From Ilumatobacter sp. (GTDB lineage Bacteria; Actinomycetota; Acidimicrobiia; Acidimicrobiales; Ilumatobacteraceae), in assembly GCA_018666235.1 (NCBI GenBank), contig JABJAB010000067.1, forward strand, positions 1 to 40,191: DNA of 40,191 bases. The letters are read 5' to 3'. This document shows, one piece after another, positions 1-7,227 of this stretch. Made by a program: the position numbers and the translations under genes. How positions within the stretch are numbered: position 1 is the stretch's first letter; every line of letters starts with the position of its first letter. A model generated the notes under the pieces. That model was not told the DNA's origin and searched no databases. It saw only the letters and a program-made list of their open reading frames with translations.

Positions 1-146
1 CCGAACAGGTTCGCGCCGAACAGGTTCGCGCGGGACAGGTCCGCGCCCCCCAGGTTCGCGTCGGTCAGGTTCGCGCCGGACAGGTCCGCGCGGTGCTTGA
101 TCCAGTCGCTGATGTCGTTCCCGTCACGGTCCCTAAACAAAGTCAC
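1..146 (-). CDS. Pentapeptide-repeat protein, N-terminal part (cut by window edge)
   Basis: The minus-strand frame starting at GTG 144-146 opens with a short non-repeat leader (about 20 residues, including DWIKHR) and then runs into tandem A(D/N)LXX pentapeptides such as ADLSG ANLTD ANLGG ADLSR ANLFG. These fold into a right-handed quadrilateral beta-helix in known family members. The 15-bp periodicity of the DNA (caggttcgcg repeated) is simply the codon-level image of the repeats. The C-terminal part lies beyond base 1. No clear Shine-Dalgarno precedes the GTG and the frame stays open upstream, so the start is uncertain. Pentapeptide proteins range from gyrase protectors to effectors; nothing here picks one role. 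Confidence 0.7.
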   Translation of the reverse strand, partial: MTLFRDRDGNDISDWIKHRADLSGANLTDANLGGADLSRANLFGANLF

Positions 147-193
147 ACTGGTTTGACGTCGCCGCCGTCGATCCGGTTCCCGCGCCGGCCGAG

Positions 194-460
194 TTAGTCG
201 AGCATTGATGCAGCGGAGTACACGCCGCGCGTTGGAGCTGGCGCCTCGGCCCTTATCCGATCGAACTCGCCTCGCGTCATGGTGTCGTGCCAGCTCGTGC
301 GCCGGCCGGAACACTCGCTACCCGTCTTGACGTTCTTAGGGCGACGTGCGGAACGGTAGGCCCGTTGGTAGTCGGCGTTCACTTCGACGCATTCGGTGCA
401 GCGGCATCGGTGCGGAGGCTGGTACCGGGCGCGTGTGCCGTGGGCTGGAAGGTTGCTCAC
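194..460 (-). CDS. Small HGTR/CxC-motif protein, phage-type, function unknown
   Basis: This 88-residue product reads HGTRARYxPPHRCRCTEC near its N terminus, followed by a basic stretch rich in Tyr, Arg and Ala. The pattern (HGTR, then a CRCxxC knuckle, then a helical NxxYxRxY segment) is one I know from small uncharacterised proteins of actinobacterial phages and integrated elements; the cysteines probably bind a metal. I chose the GTG at 458-460, which directly follows a GGGGGA purine run, although that spacing is unusually short. The frame can be extended to a TTG at 526 (110 residues), but that added segment is not family-like. It may mark an old prophage or mobile island at this edge of the window. 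Confidence 0.5.
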   Translation of the reverse strand: MSNLPAHGTRARYQPPHRCRCTECVEVNADYQRAYRSARRPKNVKTGSECSGRRTSWHDTMTRGEFDRIRAEAPAPTRGVYSAASMLD

Positions 461-526
461 TCCCCCATTCTTGTGTGATTGAACACGCTGTGACGCGATG
501 CTGGCCGTATCGGTGAAGGCACCCAA

Positions 527-875
527 CGCTCCCCCACAGTCACGCCACAGTCACAACTCCACGAGAACTAGGGAGAACTGCGGAACACTTGCGAAGAACG
601 AAAGCCCAGCGTATGAGGCATACAGAGAAACAGAGAGAACCCACCAGTACTGGCTCTTCATAATCCCGCTTATAGGCCAGCTCACCACTGCACACATGCG
701 TTGAGCATGGACGACGAAGCGCTGTTCGACAGCAGCCTGATCGAGCTGACACAGCTCCTCCCAGCGCGATAGCTGCGCCAGCCCGTAAGTCGAAGTCGCC
801 CTGCGGTGCATGCGAGCACTTGGTCACGGCCGTACTGTGGCACGAGCGTGCAGCGATTGACGCCAGACAGTGGTC
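527..875. other. Gap without a supported gene
   Basis: About 350 bp with several short overlapping open frames on both strands, none with a recognisable domain or a convincing codon pattern. The part from about 540 to 720 is visibly less GC-rich than the rest of the window (for example agagaaacagagagaa near 625), which fits foreign or decayed DNA. I saw no tRNA fold, IS end or direct repeat that would mark an integration site. Confidence 0.5.
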
Positions 876-1574
876 TCACAGAACGGCCGCCTGAACCTCC
901 CATTCGCCGGGGACCCCCTTGAGCGAATAGACGCCACGATGCTCGAACTGGAGCCCGGAGCCTGTGACTGCCTCCACGACGGTCCGCGATGTCAGGACAT
1001 CACCTGGACCGGCCAGTCCGGCGATACGAGCACCGATATGTACAGCGATACCACCAAGATCATCACCGCGTACCTCGCACTCCCCGGTGTGAATGCCTGC
1101 CCTGACCTCCAGACCAAGATGACGAGCACGGTCGGCCACCATCTGTGCGCAGCGGATGGCGCGGGCCGGGCTATCGAAACAGGCCAGGAACCCGTCGCCT
1201 GTCTGCTTGACTTCCCGTCCCCCGAAGTGACCGAGACAATCCCTGACCACCTCGTCGTGTCGCTCCAGAAGGCCACGCCAGACCTGATCGCCCTCGGAAG
1301 CCGCTCGTCTCGTTGAGTCGACGATGTCGGTAAACAGAACGGTCGTCAGAATTCGCTCCGCAGCTGGCAGAGCCTTGCCCGTCGCCCGAAGCGCCGAGCG
1401 GTAGTCGTTCACATACTCATCGGCATGCTGCAGATAATCCGACTCAAGTCGCCTTCGAAACAGCGGCGTACTGAACACCGTCGCCCAGTCGGCGATGGAC
1501 AGGACATAGTCGTCAATCTCGCTGGGGTTTGAAGGCCACCGGCGCACGTGCTCTTCCGACCGGAAGAGGTTCAT
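876..1574 (-). CDS. Class III adenylate/guanylate cyclase domain protein (C-terminal half of a MerB-like/cyclase fusion)
   Basis: The 232-residue frame from ATG 1572-1574 has a class III nucleotidyl cyclase domain from about residue 75. The metal-binding FTDIVDST and KQTGDGF segments (both Asp present) and AGIHTGECE are visible, followed by a GIAVHIGARI helix with His where many cyclases have Asn. It would make a cyclic nucleotide from ATP or GTP. Residues 1-50 (MNLFRSEEHVRRW, then DWATVFST) are not cyclase: they match the C-terminal part of MerB-like alkylmercury lyase proteins. The same frame continues upstream through a TGA at 1581-1583 into the rest of that domain. This start is therefore probably internal to a longer fusion, whether living (through selenocysteine) or decayed. 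Confidence 0.8.
   Translation of the reverse strand: MNLFRSEEHVRRWPSNPSEIDDYVLSIADWATVFSTPLFRRRLESDYLQHADEYVNDYRSALRATGKALPAAERILTTVLFTDIVDSTRRAASEGDQVWRGLLERHDEVVRDCLGHFGGREVKQTGDGFLACFDSPARAIRCAQMVADRARHLGLEVRAGIHTGECEVRGDDLGGIAVHIGARIAGLAGPGDVLTSRTVVEAVTGSGLQFEHRGVYSLKGVPGEWEVQAAVL
1551..1568 (-). promoter_or_regulatory. SECIS-like hairpin downstream of in-frame TGA
   Basis: On the minus strand CTCTTCC (1568-1562), loop GGTC (1561-1558) and GGAAGAG (1557-1551) form a perfect 7-bp stem with a 4-nt loop inside coding sequence. The loop begins 19 nt after the in-frame TGA at 1583-1581. The E. coli fdhF SECIS, which recruits SelB to decode UGA as selenocysteine, also has a GGUC apical loop about 18 nt after its UGA. 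Loop identity, spacing and the placement of the TGA at a catalytic cysteine position agree. This is inferred from sequence only. Confidence 0.55.
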
Positions 1575-1580
1575 GCGGCC

Positions 1581-1787
1581 TCAATTAAAGGGGGGCGAAC
1601 CGGTCCGGGCCCGCGAAAACGGACTCGTCATGTACCCGACCGTCGTGTCGGGGGTGACCTCGATGATTTCTTCGTCTCTCATCCGAAGTCGGATTGGTCG
1701 ACCGCAATCGAGACACCGGGAATCGACCTGTACGAGTTGACCGGGGAAGAGCCAGCGCACGGCCAGCACCTCCATTCCTCATTGGCC
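1581..1787 (-). other. Central MerB-like segment bounded by in-frame stop codons (candidate selenocysteine codons)
   Basis: This is the middle of the MerB-like domain, in the same frame as its neighbours on both sides. It holds TGA at 1779-1781, a segment that includes CLDCGRPI (a Cys pair, intact) and EVTPD, and TGA at 1581-1583. Aligned by eye to MerB, the first TGA falls on catalytic Cys96 (MerB context YAWCALDTL, here W-TAA-GQ-TGA-GMEVL). The second falls on catalytic Cys159 (before the MNLFRS motif, FFAS in MerB). An ATG at 1773-1775 could start a short independent peptide, but the homology is continuous across it. See the findings for the selenoprotein reading. Confidence 0.55.
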
Positions 1788-2060
1788 TTACCACTTCTGA
1801 ACTCCGTCGACGGTGATCAGATAATGAGTGGGCACGTTGCTGAAAGGGGCCCAGGACTCGATGTTGTCCGTGTCGTGCGACAGCCACGAACCACCAACCG
1901 GGGAGGCCGTTGTCGCCGTTTCGTGGATCAGTTTCCGCGTAGTGTTGACATCGATGTCCAGCACGTCGGCCAACTCGACATAGTGCGGTGCTCGACCTGT
2001 GTCCACGAAGTGCTGAAGGACCGCCGTATACGCACGTTGGATGATCTGGGAATCACTCAT
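1788..2060 (-). CDS. N-terminal winged-helix part of a MerB-like (alkylmercury lyase family) protein
   Basis: The frame from ATG 2058-2060 encodes 90 residues ending at TAA 1788-1790. Residues 1-50 look like the helical HTH-type N-terminal module of MerB proteins (HFVDTGRAP, then VELADVLDIDVNTTRKLI). Next come PFSNVPTHY and LITVDGVQKW, the strand leading to the first catalytic cysteine in MerB. Reading on in the same frame past the TAA gives the rest of the domain and then the cyclase. The TAA sits where MerB has Tyr, one base from TAC or TAT. A further ATG five codons upstream (2073-2075) is possible. The fragment alone is unlikely to be an active lyase. Confidence 0.6.
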   Translation of the reverse strand: MSDSQIIQRAYTAVLQHFVDTGRAPHYVELADVLDIDVNTTRKLIHETATTASPVGGSWLSHDTDNIESWAPFSNVPTHYLITVDGVQKW

Positions 2061-2179
2061 GACAGAGCATCGCACAGAATCAACGGCGGTAGAAGCCCCT
2101 CATCCTTGGTGGCGACCGGCAGCGTTGACATTCCGCTCCGCCCGGGGGCACTGGCCGAGCGTGCTGTTGACTCGACCGT

Positions 2180-3034
2180 TCAGGAGTTGGCGGCCCCACC
2201 CGAGGTGACCGCATCTTCGAGGTACCCCCGGAGAGTCTGCGTCAGCCGGTCGTAGGCGGCCCGAAGCTGCTCGCCTGGCCAGTCATCGGGAAGCAGCTCA
2301 TCCGGCAGCATCGGGTCGGTGCGCAGATGCCGCGCTGCTGCGATCAAAAGCAGAAAGCGATCACGCATCTGAGCTGACGTCGGCTGCGAGATCACTTCCG
2401 CTGGCTGAGCCTCGATCACCTCATTGAGACGTTGCGCTTTGTCCGCCCATTCGATGAGCCCAAATGTCTGCTCGACATCGGCCGGCATGGCGTCGGCGAT
2501 CGCGCTCTGGAAGGTCAGGCATTGTCGAGCGATGACTGCACGCGCTCCGGGGTGGCGCTCGCGGTCAAGGTTGGTCGGCCGCGCCCAACACCCATCGCGC
2601 AGCGCGCCAAGACGGAGGCGAGTGGCAGCCGCCCGGAGCTCGTGCCGTTGCACGGCGGAGCGCGACCCGGCTCGGACAACAGCCATCTCCCACGTCCCAT
2701 CCCAGTTGATGTCAGGTGGCCGAGGCCGAACCGCACCGTCGATGTCGTGTCGACGGTCGGCGAGCTTTCCGCTGAGTTCGTACACACCATCAGAAGTGCT
2801 GAGTTCACCGTGAGCGACCATGCGCGACAGGCTCGTCCGCACCGCACCGTCGGCGATGCCAAGCAACCGTCCGGCCTGTACCAGATGACTCACAGGGAGA
2901 CGCCCATTCGGGGCACCGAGCAAGGCCGTGGCGAGCACGGATCGGGCGGTCAGCGGACGCGATGGTTCGAACCCTACGGCTTGTGTTCGTGCTGCGGCCA
3001 CGCCCTCATGATGGCCGACAACGTCGCGCAGCAA
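2180..3034 (-). CDS. PaaX-family transcriptional regulator
   Basis: The product resembles PaaX, the GntR-like repressor of phenylacetate catabolism that senses phenylacetyl-CoA. Visible are the N-terminal winged-helix module (LTARSVLATALLG, then LVQAGRLLGI and AVRTSLSRMV) and the PaaX central and C-terminal region with W(D)GTWEMAVV and a run of conserved Arg and Trp. At up to 284 residues the length fits the family. No ATG is present near the start: the frame opens with TTG at 3034, and GTG at 2999-3001 behind a GAGG is an alternative, keeping the whole winged helix. It is divergent from the Rieske oxygenase gene 80-odd bases away, so it probably controls that gene. The effector cannot be told from sequence. 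Confidence 0.85.
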   Translation of the reverse strand: MLRDVVGHHEGVAAARTQAVGFEPSRPLTARSVLATALLGAPNGRLPVSHLVQAGRLLGIADGAVRTSLSRMVAHGELSTSDGVYELSGKLADRRHDIDGAVRPRPPDINWDGTWEMAVVRAGSRSAVQRHELRAAATRLRLGALRDGCWARPTNLDRERHPGARAVIARQCLTFQSAIADAMPADVEQTFGLIEWADKAQRLNEVIEAQPAEVISQPTSAQMRDRFLLLIAAARHLRTDPMLPDELLPDDWPGEQLRAAYDRLTQTLRGYLEDAVTSGGAANS

Positions 3035-3068
3035 CGCGATACTGCGGCTCGCGTCTGTTACACAAACA

Positions 3069-3097
3069 TTGACATCCGTAGGGGGTTTCGTGATACT
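3069..3097 (+). promoter_or_regulatory. Promoter of the Rieske oxygenase gene
   Basis: TTGACA at 3069-3074 is a perfect -35 hexamer, followed by a 17-nt spacer and GATACT (3092-3097) as a -10 element. Transcription would begin near 3104, with GGGAA at 3106-3110 as the likely ribosome site for ATG 3118. It sits in the divergent gap next to the PaaX gene, where a PaaX operator would be expected; I could not find a clean inverted repeat. Confidence 0.55.
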
Positions 3098-3117
3098 CGA
3101 CTCATGGGAATCTCACG

Positions 3118-4290
3118 ATGACGACGTCTTTCGCAACCGATGCCGACGTCGTCGAGCGCGTGCTCATCCACGTCCGCGACTCAACGACAGACCTTGGTGA
3201 GCCGTGGTTCGAACCTGTCAGCAACTACAGCGATGCGGCGCGATTCCAAGCCGAACTCACGGCGCTGCGGCGGATGCCGACGGTGTTCGCCCCAGCAGCC
3301 TCGGTGGTTGAACCGGGCAACTATCTCGCTCGAGAGACACTCGGGGTCCCGCTGTTCGTCAGCCGGGGACGGGACGGCCGTGCTCGCGTTTTTCGCAACT
3401 CCTGTCGCCACCGAGGCGCAGCGATGGTTGACGGCCAAGGCTGCGCGCAGGCGCTCGTCTGCAACTACCACGGCTGGTCATACCGCCTCGACGGTTCGAT
3501 CGCACACATCCCCCACGCTGACGGATTCCCCGACAACATCGCTGACGAAAGGGCGTTGGTCGAACTCGCCAGTTGCGAGGCCAACGGCCTCATCATCGTC
3601 GCCGGACCCGACGGGGACGCGTCAGCGACATCAACCGGCCTCGATGCACCGCAATTGCTGCTCGCCGACACACTCGCCGGGCATCGTCTCGTCACAACGA
3701 CCCAGGAAGAACTGCCGATCAACTGGAAGGTGCTGATTGAGCAGACCCTTGAGGGTTACCACATCCGTTCGGCGCACCGCTCGACGTTCTACCCCGTGCA
3801 GTACGACAACCTGAACGTCATCGAGTTCTCCGGCATGCACAGCCGAGTCACCTACCCCTATCGGAACATCGAGCGCCAAGCGACAGTCAGCCCCGCCGAG
3901 CGGAGGCTCCGCGGGTACTCCACCACCGTCACGCACTTGTTCCCCAACACCATCGTGTCCACCTTTCCCGAGCTGACACTCGTCTCGCTGATCGATCCGC
4001 TGGCGATCGACAAGAGCCTCATTACAACGTTCATGTTGACCACTGCAGCCCCAAACCCGGACGGTGAGGAGTTTGCGCCCGATGGCCTCTCGCTTGCGGC
4101 CGAAGGAGCCGTCGAGGACACCAAGATGTCGCTTGCCGTGCAGAGCGGGTTCCGCTCTGGCGCTAACGACACCATCGTGTTCGGTCGGAACGAGAGCGCA
4201 ATCGGCCACTTCCACCGCAACCTCGACGACGCGCTGGGCGCCGATGACGTGGACGCATCAACGGCGACACCGGTTCAGCTCACACCCTGA
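3118..4290 (+). CDS. Rieske [2Fe-2S] aromatic ring-hydroxylating oxygenase, alpha subunit
   Basis: A 390-residue oxygenase alpha subunit. The Rieske cluster ligands are C96/H98 (CRHRG) and C115/H118 (CNYHGW), with the usual spacing. The mononuclear iron site begins at EQTLEGYHIRSAH, with H215 and H220 as ligands. Such enzymes use O2 and electrons from a reductase to hydroxylate or demethylate aromatic or quaternary-amine substrates. No beta subunit, ferredoxin or reductase gene lies nearby, so it is either a homo-oligomeric type or relies on partners elsewhere. Divergence from a PaaX regulator suggests an aromatic substrate. ATG 3118 is the start, 7 nt after GGGAA. The substrate cannot be assigned. 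Confidence 0.93.
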   Translation: MTTSFATDADVVERVLIHVRDSTTDLGEPWFEPVSNYSDAARFQAELTALRRMPTVFAPAASVVEPGNYLARETLGVPLFVSRGRDGRARVFRNSCRHRGAAMVDGQGCAQALVCNYHGWSYRLDGSIAHIPHADGFPDNIADERALVELASCEANGLIIVAGPDGDASATSTGLDAPQLLLADTLAGHRLVTTTQEELPINWKVLIEQTLEGYHIRSAHRSTFYPVQYDNLNVIEFSGMHSRVTYPYRNIERQATVSPAERRLRGYSTTVTHLFPNTIVSTFPELTLVSLIDPLAIDKSLITTFMLTTAAPNPDGEEFAPDGLSLAAEGAVEDTKMSLAVQSGFRSGANDTIVFGRNESAIGHFHRNLDDALGADDVDASTATPVQLTP

Positions 4291-4313
4291 CCGCTGAACG
4301 AGGGAGCAGCGGT
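4290..4313 (+). terminator. Hairpin between convergent genes, possible terminator
   Basis: ACCGCTG (4290-4296) and CAGCGGT (4307-4313) form a 7-bp stem with a 10-nt loop, starting at the last base of the Rieske gene stop codon and lying between two convergent reading frames. No T-tract follows on either strand, so it would be a non-canonical terminator at best. Confidence 0.35.
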
Positions 4314-4373
4314 ACCCGCTTCGATCAAGATGTGGTCTGGGCTCACCCCTCATCTCCGGGGCGATCCGTCAGT

Positions 4374-7006
4374 TCAGAGCGTGTCCATCCATGCCACGGC
4401 CTCGTCCCAGATGTCGTCGATTGTCGCTGAGTCGAGTGGGTTCTCGTCGAGCAAACCGACCGCCGTACGGAGCTGGCGGTACATGATCGTCATATGGAAG
4501 CTCTTGGTCGGCTTCGGCGCTCGGCGAATCGCGGTCAGCCAGCGCCGAGCGATGTCGAACTGGCCGAGTCTCCACGCCAGCGCCGCGGGAGGAATCAGCA
4601 GATCCGGGAGGCCATCGTTACCGCTTTGTCGCCTGGCCATGATCTTCGCCTCGGCGACGAGCGAGCGGGTCTCGGTGACGTCTCCGCGGGCAGCAAGCGC
4701 AACGAGGTAGATCTCGTTGCGACCGTCCCCACCTCCATTGGGCGCCTTGGCGAACTCGCGGACCAAATACTGCCCTGCGGCACGAGCGGCATCGGGTTCG
4801 GTCATGAAGCGGACGGCCATCGTGCCGTAGGCGTAGAGGGTGCCGCCGTAGTCCATCGGCCGACCATCCACACGGACTTTGAGGTCTGCGAGCGTCTGCA
4901 ACGAATCGTCGATGCGGCCCGCGACGGCGTAGTGAGTGACCAAGTACCCGCTGGCAACATCGGCGAGAACGGGCGCGTCGGCGGCATCGGCGAGGGCTCG
5001 TGCCTCGTCGAGCAGCACGAGAGCGGCCTCGCCGTCCTGGAACACGATCATCCACGAGTTAACGATGAGAGCGGCCGCCAGCTCCTCGGGAGTGCCGTGC
5101 TCTCGTAGCAGCGGGACGGCGGTGCTGGACCCACGCTCGATCCAGTCGGGCCTCCGCGCCGGTAGCCCGGCGCTGGCAATCACGAGGTTCAGGAGACCAC
5201 GTTCATGGTCAGACAAATCCAGCCGCTCGAGATGCTGTTCGATGCGGTCGATGGCGGCCGATGCACGAGTGCCCGTGTCATAGGTGTAGGCGAAGGTAAG
5301 CGCAGACAGCAACCGGGTGAGCTCGCTGGCTCGGCCGGCGGTGGTGAGGCGGTCCTCCACCGCTCGGTGATCGTCGTAGTGGCTGCTCGCCCAGCGCATG
5401 ACTTCGAGACTGGTGAACCAGGCCTGCGGTCCGTACGCGTCCAGGCAGGCCAGCACCCAGCGGGTATGTCGTTCGAGGTACTCGTCGGCGTCACCGTTCG
5501 CTGCCCACGCCTGACGGGCGAAAAGCTTGACCGTTTCCAGCAAGCGATGCCGTCCGTCAATGCTCCATGCCACCAGTCCAAGATCCACGAGGCCGGCAAT
5601 CGTGCGAGCAGGCGCCATCGAGCTGAGCTCGCCGGCCACCCCCTCGGCGTCATCCGCCGAGAAGTCGGCCGGAAAAGCGGCCAACTGCAGCAGCATCTGT
5701 TCTTCGGTCGCATCGAGCATCGCCAGGTGTCTTCGAGCACCGCCTGCAGGCTGGACTGGCGGCCGCGCTGGCGGCGGCCGCGGGCGAGCAGTTCGAAGCG
5801 TTGATCGAGTCGATCCGCGAGCTCTCCGACGCCGAGCTGACGCAATTGCGCGGCAGCGAGCTCAACTGCGAGCGGCAGACCGTCGAGGTGGGCACAGATC
5901 TGCGTCACGCTCGCAATCTCTTCGGGTGGCACCTCGGCGCCGACCCGCTCGGCTGCTGTGAGGAACAGTTGGACTGCCGGCGATGCAAGGCCATCGGTGA
6001 CGTCCAGGGGTGGCACTTGGACCTGCCGCTCATCGGGTAACTGCAAGGGCTCCCGGCTCGTCGCCAGCAATCGCAGCCTCGACGTTCGTTCGAGCAAGGC
6101 GTCGACAACGTCGGCGACGTCGTCGGTGATGTGTTCACAGTTGTCGAGCACAACCAGCAGCTCCCGATCGGCCACTAAATTGGCCAGCGCAGCAACGAGA
6201 TCTGCCCCGGCGAGCTGCAGGCCCATCGCCGTCGCGATCGCCTCTGCGGCCTGGTCGGCGCCTGAGGTCGGCACCAGATCGACGAACCACGCGCCGTCAG
6301 CGAAGTCGTGCGCGACATCGGCTGCAACCGCCGAGGCCAAACGGGTCTTACCCGTTCCCCCCATCCCGAGCAGTGTCACCAGACGATGCTGCGCGAGCAT
6401 TTCGGCAATCTCTGCAACCTCAACATCGCGACCGAGTAGCACCGTGCGTTCCACCGGCAGGTTGTTACTCACCCGGTTCAGTGTTCGGAGCGGCGGGAAC
6501 TCGCCCACTCCCAGCTGCCACAGCTGCCGGGCGGCTGTGAGGTCCTTCAGTCGATTTTCTCCCAGATCGGACGACTCGGAGGGGTCGAAGATCGACACCA
6601 CCGCTGCCGAGGCCAGTATCTGCCCGCCGTGACCCGCCGACATGATCCGAGCCGCCGTGTTCACAGCAGGACCGAAGTAATCGCCCTCGCGTTCGTGGGC
6701 TTCGCCGACGTGGAGACCCATCCGGACCCGAAGAGTGACCCCGGCCGGCCAGCTCTCGGACGCGAGCGCCGCCTGCGCGGCAAGTGCCCCGCCGACCGCG
6801 TCGCCGGCCGAGTGGAACCCTGCAGCGAACGAATCTCCGGCCGTCGAGAACACATACCCATTGAACGAGGCGATCGCCGATCAGAGGAGCTCGTCGTGAC
6901 GCTCAAGCGCGAGGCGCATCTCATCGGGGTGCTCTTCCCAGAGGCGTGTCGACCCCTCGACATCGGTGAACAAGAACGTCACCGTCCCGGAGGGGTACTC
7001 AGCCAT
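4374..7006 (-). pseudogene. Adenylate cyclase / AAA-type ATPase regulator, broken by nonsense codon and frameshift
   Basis: Read from ATG 7004-7006 this would be a protein of about 877 residues. It has an N-terminal class III cyclase domain (FTDVEGST, then YVFSTAGDSF and GPAVNTAARI), then an NB-ARC-like ATPase (GMGGTGKT Walker A, LLVVLDNCEH Walker B, LLATSREP), then a long alpha-helical C-terminal region. Two lesions are visible. A TGA at 6881-6883 interrupts HDELL/SAIASF in frame, where relatives have Arg, so CGA to TGA is the likely change. A single-base loss near 5721-5726 shifts EDTW out of frame with MLDATEEQ; restoring one G gives a smooth EDTWAMLDATEEQ. The pieces 6881-7006, 5189-6853 and 4374-5720 are open separately. 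Such proteins are usually signalling ATPases of unknown target. It could instead reflect sequence errors. Confidence 0.8.
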
Positions 7007-7227
7007 CCGCCTAGCTTCGCATGTCTCCTCGGCGACCTGCTCAATGCCATCTCGGCTCAATGGCTGCGGGCGGTCACGGCGACGGCCCTCAGACGATGAC
7101 CACTTGCTCGCTGTCAGCGAATTGTCGAAGCCTTGTGCCGTGGGGCGAGCGAACCGTGGATGCGCCCAGCGACGGAGGCCGAGCGCGCTCGATGCGGAAC
7201 GAACTCGTCGGCTCGCATGGGTCGTCG
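7007..7227. other. Intergenic gap, no gene supported
   Basis: About 220 bp between the broken cyclase-ATPase gene and the phosphatase gene upstream, both on the minus strand. It should contain the promoter of the cyclase-ATPase gene. A GCTAGGCGG just before ATG 7006 may serve as its ribosome site. I see no RNA gene or repeat. Confidence 0.4.

Noticed and set aside
1..90. Tandem 15-bp DNA repeat as a CRISPR-like or satellite array
   Set aside because: The period and sequence are fully explained by pentapeptide codons on the minus strand.
6881..6883. In-frame TGA of the cyclase-ATPase gene as a further selenocysteine codon
   Set aside because: The position is Arg in relatives (HDExxR), one C-to-T change from CGA, and no catalytic Cys is expected there. 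A nonsense mutation explains it better.
876..7006. Genome-wide reassignment of TGA to an amino acid
   Set aside because: Many intact genes in the window end in TGA (Rieske, MoxR, DUF58, DUF4129), so TGA is a normal stop here.
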